8,214 nt of DNA from Lentisphaeria bacterium (GCA_016287975.1 JAEEXV010000193.1:1-8214), one strand, 5' to 3'; numbered from the stretch's first letter, positions 1-8,032 are shown. A program made the numbers and translations. Notes: generated by a model not told the origin, from the letters alone.

Positions 1-2
1 CC

Positions 3-3000
3 GCGAAACCCGCGCCCGCCGCGAAGCCCGCCATCCCCGCGCCCAAGGTCGCGCTGACGCTCGGCCAGGCGCAGGTGGCCACCCTCCCCAATGGCAAAAA
101 AGTCAAGATCGACGGCGACTTCTACGACGGGAAATATCTCCGCCTGGGCGGCGAAACGGCCCCCAAAAAGCCCCTCGGGCTCGACATCCCCGTCGAGGGC
201 ATCCTCCAGGCACAGGGCACCATCCTCGCCAAGGTCCGCTTCCTGCCCTTCCAGCAGCCCTACAGCGGACGCTACTTCCTGACCCTGCGCACCGCCAGCC
301 GCCTGACCGCGGGCTTCGTCCTCTGGCCCGAAAGCCAGATCCTCCAGTTCGGCTTCGGCGACCGCGCCAAGCAGTTCCACTGGCGCCACGCCGAGAAGAT
401 CGAGACCGACCGCGACTACTGGCTCGGCTTCTCCTACGACGGCACCTCCGTGCGCATCTACGTCGACGGCAAGATGGCCGCCGAAAAGCCCCAGCCCCTC
501 GAAGTCGCCGCCAAGGTCCGCGACCTCTATCTCGGCCCATACGTCGACGGCTGGAACCGCCCGCCGACTGGCGCCAAGGACCAGCTCTTCCAGGAGGTCC
601 GCGTCTGGGACACCGCCCTCTCCGCCGCCCAGATCGCCGAACTCTGCGGCGCCAAGGTGACCACCTTGGCCGAAAGCCACCCCATGACCCTCGCCGTCCC
701 CGCCCTCCACGGCCCCGCCCCGAAGATCGACGGCGAACTCGGCGACCCCGCCTGGGACTACGCCGCCTCGATGCCCCGCCTCATCGCGGGCAACTTCCCG
801 CTCACCTCAGGCAAAATCCCCCCGCATGACTTCCGCCTGACCTACGACCGCCAGAACCTCTACCTCGCCTTCTCCACCCTCTTCCCAGGCAACGCCGTCA
901 TCCAGGGCGGAAACCAGCGCACCCCCGACCAGGAACCTGAGGTCTGGGGCACCGAATCCTTCGAATTCTATCTCGACGTCAACGGACACAAATACCGCTT
1001 CGCGGGCAATGTCGCAGGCGGCACCACCGAATGGCGCGGCAACGACGCCACCTGGCAGGCCCCCTGGACCTACAAGACCACCCTCAAGATGAACATCGAC
1101 GACTCCAAGCTCTGGAGCGGCGAGGTCGCCATCCCGTGGTCCTCCGTCGGACTGGACGCCCCCCCCGCCACCCCCATCTCCTTCAACTTCTGCCGCTCCT
1201 GGAAGATCGCCGACTTCGGACAGCACAGTTCCCTCAACTATGACGGCGGCACCTACAGCTTCCACTGGCCCGAACTCCGCTTCGAAAAGACCCCGCCCGT
1301 CCTCCAGATGCTCTCCCACAACGACCCCGCCGACGGCGAATACCGCCAGGAAATCGCCGTCGCCACCGCCAAGGGCGGCACCTTCCGCTACACCCTCGAA
1401 CTCGCCCGCGTCGACGGCACCGTCGCCCCGATGGAACTCTTCAACCGCTCCTTCACCCTCCAGCCAGGCGAACGACACTCCGAGAAGATCACCAACACCA
1501 TCGCCTCCCCCACCTACGACTGCCTCCTCTACACCCTCTACGACGGGAAAAACATCGCCATGCGCGAGTTCGTCCCCTTCGCCCTCTCCAGCGAATACTT
1601 CACCTTCCAAAGGCTCTTCCTCCACGAGGAAATCCGCCTGAAACTCAAGGACGCCATGCTCAAGGCCAAGTTCGGCGCCGCCTTCGCCCCCGAGGCACGC
1701 CTCCTGGGCCCCGACGGCAAACTCGTGCGCAAAGTCCCCTGCAAGGGCGCGACGGGCTCCATCCCCTTCCCCAAGAGCAGCGCCGTCGGGATGTACACGC
1801 TTGAACTCGTCCATCCCAAGACTGGCGAATCCCTCGGCAGGAAGGAATTCAACTTCCCAGGCATCGGCTCCTGGGCCACCGCCAAGTTCGACAACCGCAT
1901 CATCCCGCCCTTCACCCCCCTCGCCAGCACCGCGACCGCCAACGCGCTTGACGCCTCGCTCTGGAACCGCCGCTACCAGTGGAAGGGCTCCCTCTTCGCC
2001 ACCTCCATCACCTCCGCCGACAAGGAACTCCTCGCCGCCCCCGTCACCCTCGAAGCCGACGGCAGGCCCTTCGCCAGCGCCGCCGTCCAGACTGGCGCCA
2101 CCGCGCCCCACCGCGCCGAGTTCACCGCCACCGCCAGCGCCCCCCGCGCCACCATCGTCAACCGCGGCTGGATCGAATACGACGGCGTCAACTGGAACCA
2201 GGTGACCGTCCAGACCAAGGCCCCGCTCAAGAACCTCCGCCTCAAGCTCACCCTCCCCGCCGCCATCGCGAAATACCTCAACACCTGCGCAGGCAGCTGG
2301 GCCAACCAGATCACCGCCCCCGTCTCCAACCGCACCATCCCCTTCTACCCCGTCGTCTGGCTCGGCATGGAGGACAAGGGCCTCTGCTTCTTCGCCGAAT
2401 CCCACCACACCTGGAAGGTCAATGCACAGCGCGCCTTCCGCCTCGTCCCAGGCGACCGCGAAACCACTTTCTACGTCGAACTCGCGAACGAACTCCCCGC
2501 CAACGCCACCTTCACCTTCGACTTCGGCCTCCTCGCCACCCCCATTCGGCCGCTCCCGAAAAACTACCCCCTCAACACCCTCGCTTGGAGTTACAGCGCC
2601 CCCCTCAACCGACCTGGGCGCGCCCCCGTCAACGATGTCACCTACCTTTGCGACGCAGGCCTCGCAGGCGGCAAGACCGACCTCGGAAACTTCTTCAGCG
2701 ACCTCAACACCCCTGAAGCCCGCGTCACGCGGCGCCGCAACACGCTCGACGCCGCGCGCGCCGTCAAATACGGCGGGCGCCCCATCCCTTACACCTGCGC
2801 ACGATACCTCTCCGTGCGGTATCCCGAAATGGAGGCCTTCAAGGACGAATGGGAAATCCTCCCCGAGATCGCCATGGACTACAGCAACACTGGACACTTC
2901 GTCTATGACTGCTGCCCCACCACTGGCGCCTCCGCCGCCTTCATCGAACACGCCGTCAACGGCCTCTTCAAGGGCACTCCAGGCGTCAAGGGCATCTACT

Positions 3001-3902
3001 TCGACTTCGGGATCTGCCATCCCTGCTCCAATGAACTCCACGGCTGCCACGGCGGATACCCCATCCTCGGCATGCGCGAGTTCTACCGCCGAATCGCCCT
3101 GGCCCAGCTCGACTGCGGCATCGAGGAACCCATCATCGTCTGCCACAACACCGACAATCTGATGTACCCCATCTTCACCTTCGCCACCCACCTCCTCGAC
3201 GGCGAGCGCATCCGCCAGGCCTCCTCCACCATCCTCCACAACAAGAAGGACATCCTCGACACCTTCGACATCGCCGTCTTCGCCACCCAGCTCTCCTCCA
3301 TGGGGTGCGGCGTCACCAACTCCGTCTACCTCCCCTGCGACAAGCTCAATCCCAAATACGGCGGCGACGAAGCCGACGCTCCCTACAAGTTCCGCATGAC
3401 CAAGGCGGGGCTCGCAGGCACCCTCATCCACAACACCATCCCGGCCCTCTGGCGCCTCCACCACGGAATCTTCGACAAGCTCGTCCGCGCCTACGAGGAC
3501 TTCGGCGTCCCGCAGGCGAAGTTCATCGGCTACTGGAACCACCCCGCCGCCGTGCAGGGCGCCAGGGACATCTACGTCTCCGCCTACCGCCATCCCCAGG
3601 GCAGGAAGGCCCTCCTGGTCGTCGGCCACGTCGGCAAGCCCCATCTCGACCAGACCTTCAGGATCATCCCCGACCTCAAGGCGCTGGGGCTCTCCAAGAT
3701 CTCCCGCGCCACCGACCTCATGACCGCCCCCGACCCAGACTACCAGTGGCTCTTCGAGCAGGCCCGCAAGGCGAACGTCCCCGCCGTCCGCGCCCCGCTG
3801 GAACTGGGCGACTTCGGCAGCAAGGTCGTCGCCACCGCCGCCGACGCCATCACCCTGAAGCTCAACTATCACTGCTTCTCCATCGTCCTCCTCGAGGAAT
3901 AG
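3..3902 (+). CDS. Secreted LamG + CBM9-like + DUF6067/GH123-related glycoside hydrolase-like protein, paralogue 1 (5' end missing)
   Basis: The frame is open from the left edge to TAG at 3900-3902, giving 1,299 visible residues. The first internal start candidate, GTG at 75, is not the true start: the 24 codons before it encode an Ala/Pro/Lys-rich linker and then residues that align with the mature start of the downstream paralogue (PAPKVALTLGQAQ against PAPKIDVALGHAQ). Counting the codon at 3 as residue 1, the order is: linker 1-15; LamG-like lectin domain about 33-214 (YDGTSVRIYVDGK, then VRVWDTALSAAQIAEL); CBM9/DOMON-like domain about 230-424 (KIDGELGDPAWD, EVAIPWSSVGL, FNFCRSW); a beta-rich region about 426-619; and a DUF6067/GH123-related region from about 633 to the end. 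Landmarks in the last part are VVWLGMEDKGLCFFAES near 784, FDFGLLATPIRPLP near 839, GIYFDFG with Asp1001, PCSNELHGC with Glu1011, CHNTDN with His1048, and DGERI with Glu1068. These acidic residues are plausible catalytic candidates, but which ones act is not established here. The likely role is binding and hydrolysis of an external glycan. The family call is by motif recognition; the substrate is unknown. Confidence 0.85.
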   Translation, partial: AKPAPAAKPAIPAPKVALTLGQAQVATLPNGKKVKIDGDFYDGKYLRLGGETAPKKPLGLDIPVEGILQAQGTILAKVRFLPFQQPYSGRYFLTLRTASRLTAGFVLWPESQILQFGFGDRAKQFHWRHAEKIETDRDYWLGFSYDGTSVRIYVDGKMAAEKPQPLEVAAKVRDLYLGPYVDGWNRPPTGAKDQLFQEVRVWDTALSAAQIAELCGAKVTTLAESHPMTLAVPALHGPAPKIDGELGDPAWDYAASMPRLIAGNFPLTSGKIPPHDFRLTYDRQNLYLAFSTLFPGNAVIQGGNQRTPDQEPEVWGTESFEFYLDVNGHKYRFAGNVAGGTTEWRGNDATWQAPWTYKTTLKMNIDDSKLWSGEVAIPWSSVGLDAPPATPISFNFCRSWKIADFGQHSSLNYDGGTYSFHWPELRFEKTPPVLQMLSHNDPADGEYRQEIAVATAKGGTFRYTLELARVDGTVAPMELFNRSFTLQPGERHSEKITNTIASPTYDCLLYTLYDGKNIAMREFVPFALSSEYFTFQRLFLHEEIRLKLKDAMLKAKFGAAFAPEARLLGPDGKLVRKVPCKGATGSIPFPKSSAVGMYTLELVHPKTGESLGRKEFNFPGIGSWATAKFDNRIIPPFTPLASTATANALDASLWNRRYQWKGSLFATSITSADKELLAAPVTLEADGRPFASAAVQTGATAPHRAEFTATASAPRATIVNRGWIEYDGVNWNQVTVQTKAPLKNLRLKLTLPAAIAKYLNTCAGSWANQITAPVSNRTIPFYPVVWLGMEDKGLCFFAESHHTWKVNAQRAFRLVPGDRETTFYVELANELPANATFTFDFGLLATPIRPLPKNYPLNTLAWSYSAPLNRPGRAPVNDVTYLCDAGLAGGKTDLGNFFSDLNTPEARVTRRRNTLDAARAVKYGGRPIPYTCARYLSVRYPEMEAFKDEWEILPEIAMDYSNTGHFVYDCCPTTGASAAFIEHAVNGLFKGTPGVKGIYFDFGICHPCSNELHGCHGGYPILGMREFYRRIALAQLDCGIEEPIIVCHNTDNLMYPIFTFATHLLDGERIRQASSTILHNKKDILDTFDIAVFATQLSSMGCGVTNSVYLPCDKLNPKYGGDEADAPYKFRMTKAGLAGTLIHNTIPALWRLHHGIFDKLVRAYEDFGVPQAKFIGYWNHPAAVQGARDIYVSAYRHPQGRKALLVVGHVGKPHLDQTFRIIPDLKALGLSKISRATDLMTAPDPDYQWLFEQARKANVPAVRAPLELGDFGSKVVATAADAITLKLNYHCFSIVLLEE
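406..504 (+). repeat. Near-identical DNA tract shared with 4430-4528 (LamG domain)
   Basis: Ninety-nine bases match 4430-4528 with one mismatch (position 437 C against 4461 T, a silent Tyr codon change). It encodes the core LamG strands around YWLGFSYDGTSVRIYVDGK. DNA identity here is clearly above the average of the two genes. Confidence 0.8.
3199..3264 (+). repeat. Identical DNA tract shared with 7226-7291 (catalytic-region segment)
   Basis: Sixty-six bases match 7226-7291 exactly. The tract covers the conserved GERIRQASSTILHNKKDILDT segment of the DUF6067-like region. A further exact 51-base match pairs 2175-2225 with 6202-6252. These show that the duplication is fairly recent or that the copies have exchanged sequence. 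Confidence 0.8.
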
Positions 3903-3915
3903 CCCCGCGCCGAAT

Positions 3916-3943
3916 GCGCCGCCGACCGAAATGGCGGCGGCGC
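3916..3943 (+). other. GC-rich hairpin in the gap between the two genes
   Basis: GCGCCGCCG at 3916-3924 pairs perfectly with CGGCGGCGC at 3935-3943. CC/GG can extend the stem past a bulged A, leaving a GAAAT loop. The hairpin starts 13 bases after the first stop codon. No T-run follows, so it is not a standard intrinsic terminator; it could be an RNA-stabilising 3' structure or slow transcription between the genes. The right arm can alternatively pair with GCCGCC at 3944-3949. No promoter was recognised in 3903-3999. Confidence 0.45.
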
Positions 3944-3999
3944 GCCGCCACCGCACGGTTCACCAGGCCGCTTCCAATCCCGCTCCCACTCACAATCCC

Positions 4000-4050
4000 A
4001 TGCGCCATCCCGCCCTTTGCATCCTGCTGCTCGCCGCCGTCGTCTCCGCA
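4000..4050 (+). other. Type I signal peptide of paralogue 2
   Basis: Residues 1-17 have a short basic n-region (MRH), a hydrophobic core (LCILLLAAVV) and a V-S-A cleavage site followed by Gly-Asp. The Cys at residue 7 is inside the core and not in a lipobox, so a lipoprotein signal is not supported. The equivalent signal of paralogue 1 lies outside the window. Confidence 0.8.
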
Positions 4051-7000
4051 GGCGACCTTCCCGCTCCGAAAATCGACGTGGCGCTGGGCCACGCGCAGAC
4101 CATCGCCCTCCCCAACCAACGCAAACTCGTGGTCGCGGGGGACTTCGCGGAAGGCAAATATCTCCGCCTGGGCGGCGAGACCGCCCCCCGCAGCCCCCGC
4201 AGCCTCGCCATCCCCGTCGAGGATCTCCTGCAGGCGCAAGGCACCATCCTCGTCAAAATGCGCTTCCCCGCGTCCCTTCCCCCCGAAACGGGGCGCTATT
4301 TCCTGACGCTGCGAACCGCTGGGCGTCTCACCGCGGGCTTCATCCTCTGGCCCTCCAACCGCATCCTCCAGTTCGGCTTCGGAGACCGCGCCAAGCAGTT
4401 CCATTGGCGCTACGCCGAAACCATCCAGCCCGACCGCGACTACTGGCTCGGCTTCTCCTATGACGGCACCTCCGTGCGCATCTACGTCGACGGCAAGATG
4501 GCCGCCGAAAAGCCCCAGCCCCTCGAAGCCAGTTCCAAGGTCCGCTTCCTCCATCTGGGCACATACGCCGACGGCTACGCCCGCCCGCCCGTCGGCGCCC
4601 AGGACCTGGACTTCGAACGGGTCATGCTCTGGGACACCGCCCTCACCGCCGCCCAGGTCGCGCGGCTCTGCGGCGCAAAAGTCGCCCCGCTGGCCGAAAG
4701 CCACCCCATGACCCTCGCCGTCCCCGCCGTCCACGGCGCCGCCCCCGTCATCGACGGCGAGAACAAGGAGCCCGCCTGGGACTTCGCCGCCTCCATGCCC
4801 CGCCTCATCGCAGGCAACTTCCCGAAGAACTCCCCCCGCATCCCGCCCCACGACTTCAAGCTCGCCTACGACGACAAGAACCTCTATTGCTCCTTCACCA
4901 CCCTCTTCCCTGGAAAGGCCGCCATCAACGCGGGCGCCGCCCGAACCCCCGCCAAGGAACCCGAGGTCTGGGGCACCGAATCCTTCGAGTTCTACCTCCT
5001 CGTCAACGGCACGCGCTACCGCTTCGGCGCCAACGTCGCAGGCGGAACCACCGAACGGCGCGGAGAGGACTCCGCCTGGAACGGCCCCTGGAACTACCAG
5101 GCCACCCTGAACATGAGAATCGATGATTCCAAACTCTGGACTGGCGAGTTCGCGATCCCCTGGACCTCCCTCGGACTCTCCGCCCCGCCCTCGCAGCCCA
5201 TCCCGTTCAATTTCTGCCGTTCCTGGAAGCTCGCCGAGTTCGGCGGCTACACCTCCCTCAACCACGCGGGCGGCGGCTATGGCGAAAACTGGCCCGTGCT
5301 GCGCCTCGTCCCCAACGCCCCCGTCCTCCAGGTCCTCGCCCAGAACAACCCAGGCGACGGCGAATACCGACACGAAATCGCCGTCGCCTCCGCCAAGGGC
5401 GGCCCCGTCCGCTACACCCTCGCCCTCGCCCGCGTCGACGGCACCGTCGCCCCCATGGAGCTCTTCAACCGCACCTTCACCTTGAAGCCAGGCGAACGCC
5501 ACACCGAAAAACTCGTCAACACCATCGCCTCCCCCACCTACGACTGCCTCCTGTACACCCTCCATGACGGCAAGCGGGTCGCCATGCGCGAATTCGTCCC
5601 GTTCGAGTTCTCCAAAGAGTATTTCACCCTCCAGAAACTCTTCCTGCACGGCGAACTCCGCCTCAAACTCAAGGACGCCATGCTTCGGGCAAAATACGGC
5701 GCGTCGTTCGTCCCCGAAGCACGCCTCCTGGGGCCCGACGGCAAGCCCGTGCTCAAGGCCGCCTGCAAGGGCGCCGTCGTCTCCCTCCCCTTCCCCAAGG
5801 ACAGCCCCGTCGGCATGTACACCCTGCTCCTCGTCCATCCCGCCACGGGCGAATCGCTGGGCCGCAGGGAGTTCAACTTCCCTGGCATCGGCGCCTGGGC
5901 CACGCGCGAATTCCCCAACCGCATCATCCCGCCGTTCCTGCCCCTCGCCGCCCGCTCCGCCGCCAACTCCCTGGAAGCCTCGCTCTGGAACCGCCGCTAC
6001 CAGTGGAACGCTTCCCTCTTCGCCTCCTCCATTCTCTCCGCCGAAAAGGAGTTGCTCGCCGCCCCCGTCACCCTCGAGGCCGACGGCAGCCCCCTCGCGC
6101 CAGCCGCCACCGTCACCCTCGGCGCCACCGCGCCACACCGCGCCGAGTTCACCGCCACCGCCAGCGCCCCCCGCGCCACGGTCGTCAACCGCGGCTGGCT
6201 TGAATACGACGGCGTCAACTGGAACCAGGTGACCGTCCAGACCAAGGCCCCGATCAAGAATCTCCGCCTCAAGGTCGCCATCCCCGCCAAACTCGCCAAA
6301 TACATCCACGCCTGCACTGGCAACTGGAACAACCAGATCAGCGACCGCATCTCCCCGCGCACCCTCCCGTTCTTCCCCGTCGTCTGGCTCGGAATGGAAG
6401 ACAAGGGCCTCTGTTTCTTCGCCGAATCCCGCGCCACCTGGAAGAGCGGCGCCCAGCGCTCCTACACCATCCTCCCTGGACCTGACGAAACCACCTTCTT
6501 CGTCGAACTCGCCGACGCCCTCCCCGCAAACGCCACCTTCACCTTCGACTTCGGCCTCATCGCCACACCCGTCCGCCCGCTCCCCAGGAACTACCCCCTC
6601 GACGCCGTCGGAACCTCCTACACCGCCCCCCTGAACCGACCTGGACGCGCCCCCGTCAACAACATCGTCTATCTCTCCGACTCCTGCAACGTCGGCGGAA
6701 CCACCGACCTGGGCAGCTTCTTCTGCGACCAGGACACCCCCGAGGGACACGTCTACAAGCGCCGCAACCAGGCCGCCGCCACCGTCTCCGCACGGCACGG
6801 CGGACGCCCCATGCCCTACACCTCCGCCCGCTATATCTCCTCGCGATACCCTGAAATGGAGGCCTTCAAGGACGAATGGCAAATGCTCCCCGAAACCGCC
6901 ATGGACTACAGCAACACTGGCCATTTCGTCTACGAATGCTGCCCCGCCACGGGCGCATCCGCCTTCTTCGCCCAGCACGCCGCCCAGGGCCTCCTCAAGG

Positions 7001-7929
7001 GCATCCCCGAAATCCGCGGCATCTATTTCGACTTCGGCGTCGTCACCCCGTGCTCCAACGAACTGCACGGCTGCCACGGCGGATACCCGCTCCTGGCCAT
7101 GCGCGAGTTCTACCGCCGCATCGCCATCATCCAGCTCGAGGCTGGCATCAAGGAGCCCGTCGTCTCCTGCCACAACACCGACAACATGATGCTCCCCATC
7201 TTCACCTTCGCGACACACCTCCAGAACGGCGAGCGCATCCGCCAGGCCTCCTCCACCATCCTCCACAACAAGAAGGACATCCTCGACACCTACGGCATCC
7301 CCATCCTCGCCTCCGAACTCTCCACCCTGCCTTTCGGCGTCAACAACTCCATCTACCTGCCATGCGACCTGCTCCTCCCCAAATACGGCGGCGACGAGGA
7401 GGAAGAACCCTACAAGTTCCGCATGACCAAGGCGGGGCTCGCAGGCTCCCTCATCCACAACACCATCCCATTCGTCTGGCGCCTCCACTACGGGATCTTC
7501 GACAAGCTCTTCCGCGCCTACGAGGATTTCGGAGTGCCCCAGGCGCAGTTCATCGGATACTGGGACGCCCCCGCCGCCGTCCAGGGCGCCAGGGACATCT
7601 ACGTCTCCGCCTATCGCCATCCCAAGGGCGGGAAGGCCCTCCTGGTCGTCGGCCACGTCGGCAAGCCACACCTCGACCAGACCTTCCAGATCAAGCCCGA
7701 CCTCAAACGCCTCGGCCTCGCAAAGATCTCCCGCGCCACCGACCTCATGACCGCCCCCGACCCCGACTACCAGTGGCTCTTCGAACAACGCCAAAAGCAC
7801 CGCATCCCCGTTTCACGATGCCCCCTCGCTCTCGGCGACTTCGGCAGCAAGGTCGTCGCCACCTCCCCCGACGCCGTCACCCTGAAGCTCGACCACCACT
7901 GCTTCTCTCTCGTCCTCATTGAGGAATAG
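4000..7929 (+). CDS. Secreted LamG + CBM9-like + DUF6067/GH123-related glycoside hydrolase-like protein, paralogue 2 (complete)
   Basis: A complete 1,309-residue protein ending at TAG 7927-7929. The ATG at 4000 was chosen because it opens a clean signal peptide (MRHPALCILLLAAVVSA, then GD). The in-frame ATG at 3931 would add 23 Arg/His/Ala-rich residues in front of that signal and lies inside a hairpin. No Shine-Dalgarno-like motif precedes 4000. The order is: signal peptide 1-17; PAPK linker; LamG-like domain about 30-224; CBM9/DOMON-like domain about 238-437 (VIDGENKEPAWD, EFAIPWTSLGL, FNFCRSW); beta-rich region about 438-628; DUF6067/GH123-related region about 640-1309. Key sites are VVWLGMEDKGLCFFAES near 794, FDFGLIATPVRPLP near 849, GIYFDFG with Asp1011, PCSNELHGC with Glu1021, CHNTDN with His1058, and NGERI with Glu1078. 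It is about three quarters identical to the upstream gene and collinear with it, so the pair is a tandem duplication. It is predicted to act outside the cytoplasm on a complex glycan. No lipobox, membrane anchor or C-terminal sorting domain is visible. Co-transcription with the first gene is possible over the 97-base gap but not shown. Confidence 0.9.
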   Translation: MRHPALCILLLAAVVSAGDLPAPKIDVALGHAQTIALPNQRKLVVAGDFAEGKYLRLGGETAPRSPRSLAIPVEDLLQAQGTILVKMRFPASLPPETGRYFLTLRTAGRLTAGFILWPSNRILQFGFGDRAKQFHWRYAETIQPDRDYWLGFSYDGTSVRIYVDGKMAAEKPQPLEASSKVRFLHLGTYADGYARPPVGAQDLDFERVMLWDTALTAAQVARLCGAKVAPLAESHPMTLAVPAVHGAAPVIDGENKEPAWDFAASMPRLIAGNFPKNSPRIPPHDFKLAYDDKNLYCSFTTLFPGKAAINAGAARTPAKEPEVWGTESFEFYLLVNGTRYRFGANVAGGTTERRGEDSAWNGPWNYQATLNMRIDDSKLWTGEFAIPWTSLGLSAPPSQPIPFNFCRSWKLAEFGGYTSLNHAGGGYGENWPVLRLVPNAPVLQVLAQNNPGDGEYRHEIAVASAKGGPVRYTLALARVDGTVAPMELFNRTFTLKPGERHTEKLVNTIASPTYDCLLYTLHDGKRVAMREFVPFEFSKEYFTLQKLFLHGELRLKLKDAMLRAKYGASFVPEARLLGPDGKPVLKAACKGAVVSLPFPKDSPVGMYTLLLVHPATGESLGRREFNFPGIGAWATREFPNRIIPPFLPLAARSAANSLEASLWNRRYQWNASLFASSILSAEKELLAAPVTLEADGSPLAPAATVTLGATAPHRAEFTATASAPRATVVNRGWLEYDGVNWNQVTVQTKAPIKNLRLKVAIPAKLAKYIHACTGNWNNQISDRISPRTLPFFPVVWLGMEDKGLCFFAESRATWKSGAQRSYTILPGPDETTFFVELADALPANATFTFDFGLIATPVRPLPRNYPLDAVGTSYTAPLNRPGRAPVNNIVYLSDSCNVGGTTDLGSFFCDQDTPEGHVYKRRNQAAATVSARHGGRPMPYTSARYISSRYPEMEAFKDEWQMLPETAMDYSNTGHFVYECCPATGASAFFAQHAAQGLLKGIPEIRGIYFDFGVVTPCSNELHGCHGGYPLLAMREFYRRIAIIQLEAGIKEPVVSCHNTDNMMLPIFTFATHLQNGERIRQASSTILHNKKDILDTYGIPILASELSTLPFGVNNSIYLPCDLLLPKYGGDEEEEPYKFRMTKAGLAGSLIHNTIPFVWRLHYGIFDKLFRAYEDFGVPQAQFIGYWDAPAAVQGARDIYVSAYRHPKGGKALLVVGHVGKPHLDQTFQIKPDLKRLGLAKISRATDLMTAPDPDYQWLFEQRQKHRIPVSRCPLALGDFGSKVVATSPDAVTLKLDHHCFSLVLIEE

Positions 7930-7931
7930 CC

Positions 7932-7952
7932 CCGCGCTCCCGATGAGCGCGG
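7932..7952 (+). other. Hairpin directly after the second stop codon
   Basis: CCGCGCTC at 7932-7939 pairs with GAGCGCGG at 7945-7952 around the loop CCGAT. It begins two bases after the stop of paralogue 2. The bases at and after the stop (GAGGAATAGCCCCGCGC, 7921-7937) are identical to those ending paralogue 1 (3894-3910), so the duplicated unit ran into this 3' region. No T-run follows. Confidence 0.45.
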
Positions 7953-7955
7953 CGC

Positions 7956-8018
7956 GGGGGGGTGCGGGGGGCGTGAGCCCCCCGTCGTTTGCATGGCTGG
8001 ATGAAGGCGCCAGCCCAC
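7956..8018 (+). repeat. 63-base double-hairpin direct repeat, copy 1
   Basis: Identical over 63 bases to 8124-8186. It starts in a run of seven G, then carries a GC hairpin with a GTGA loop (7965-7984), a short GTCGTTTGCAT spacer, and a second hairpin formed by GGCTGG (7995-8000) and CCAGCC (8010-8015). Similarity continues imperfectly about 15-20 bases leftward (GAGCG followed by a G-run in both copies), with small insertions or deletions. The two-hairpin structure resembles REP/BIME-type or MITE-like intergenic elements in general form, but no known family is recognised. Confidence 0.85.
7965..7990 (+). terminator. Terminator-like hairpin inside repeat copy 1
   Basis: CGGGGGGC (7965-7972) and GCCCCCCG (7977-7984) form an eight-base-pair stem capped by GTGA, a GNRA-type tetraloop. 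It is followed by GTCGTTT, a weak T stretch of only three. It is the best candidate for ending transcription of paralogue 2, 36 bases after the stop, but the tail is poor for a classical intrinsic terminator. Confidence 0.35.
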
Positions 8019-8032
8019 CCGCGCACTTTGGC

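Noticed and set aside
75..77. GTG at 75 as the start of paralogue 1
   Set aside because: The frame is open to the left edge, and the preceding codons are homologous to the mature start of paralogue 2.
807..3956. Minus-strand open frame of 1,049 codons
   Set aside because: It lies fully opposite paralogue 1 in the frame where C-ending sense codons become GNN codons. Its composition is biased and no domain is recognisable.
3931..3999. Upstream ATG at 3931 as the start of paralogue 2
   Set aside because: It would put 23 Arg/His/Ala-rich residues before a textbook signal peptide, and the ATG lies within the loop of a GC hairpin.
3862..7800. Minus-strand open frame of 1,312 codons
   Set aside because: The same codon-bias shadow opposite paralogue 2; its repeats mirror the sense-gene paralogy and no domain is visible.
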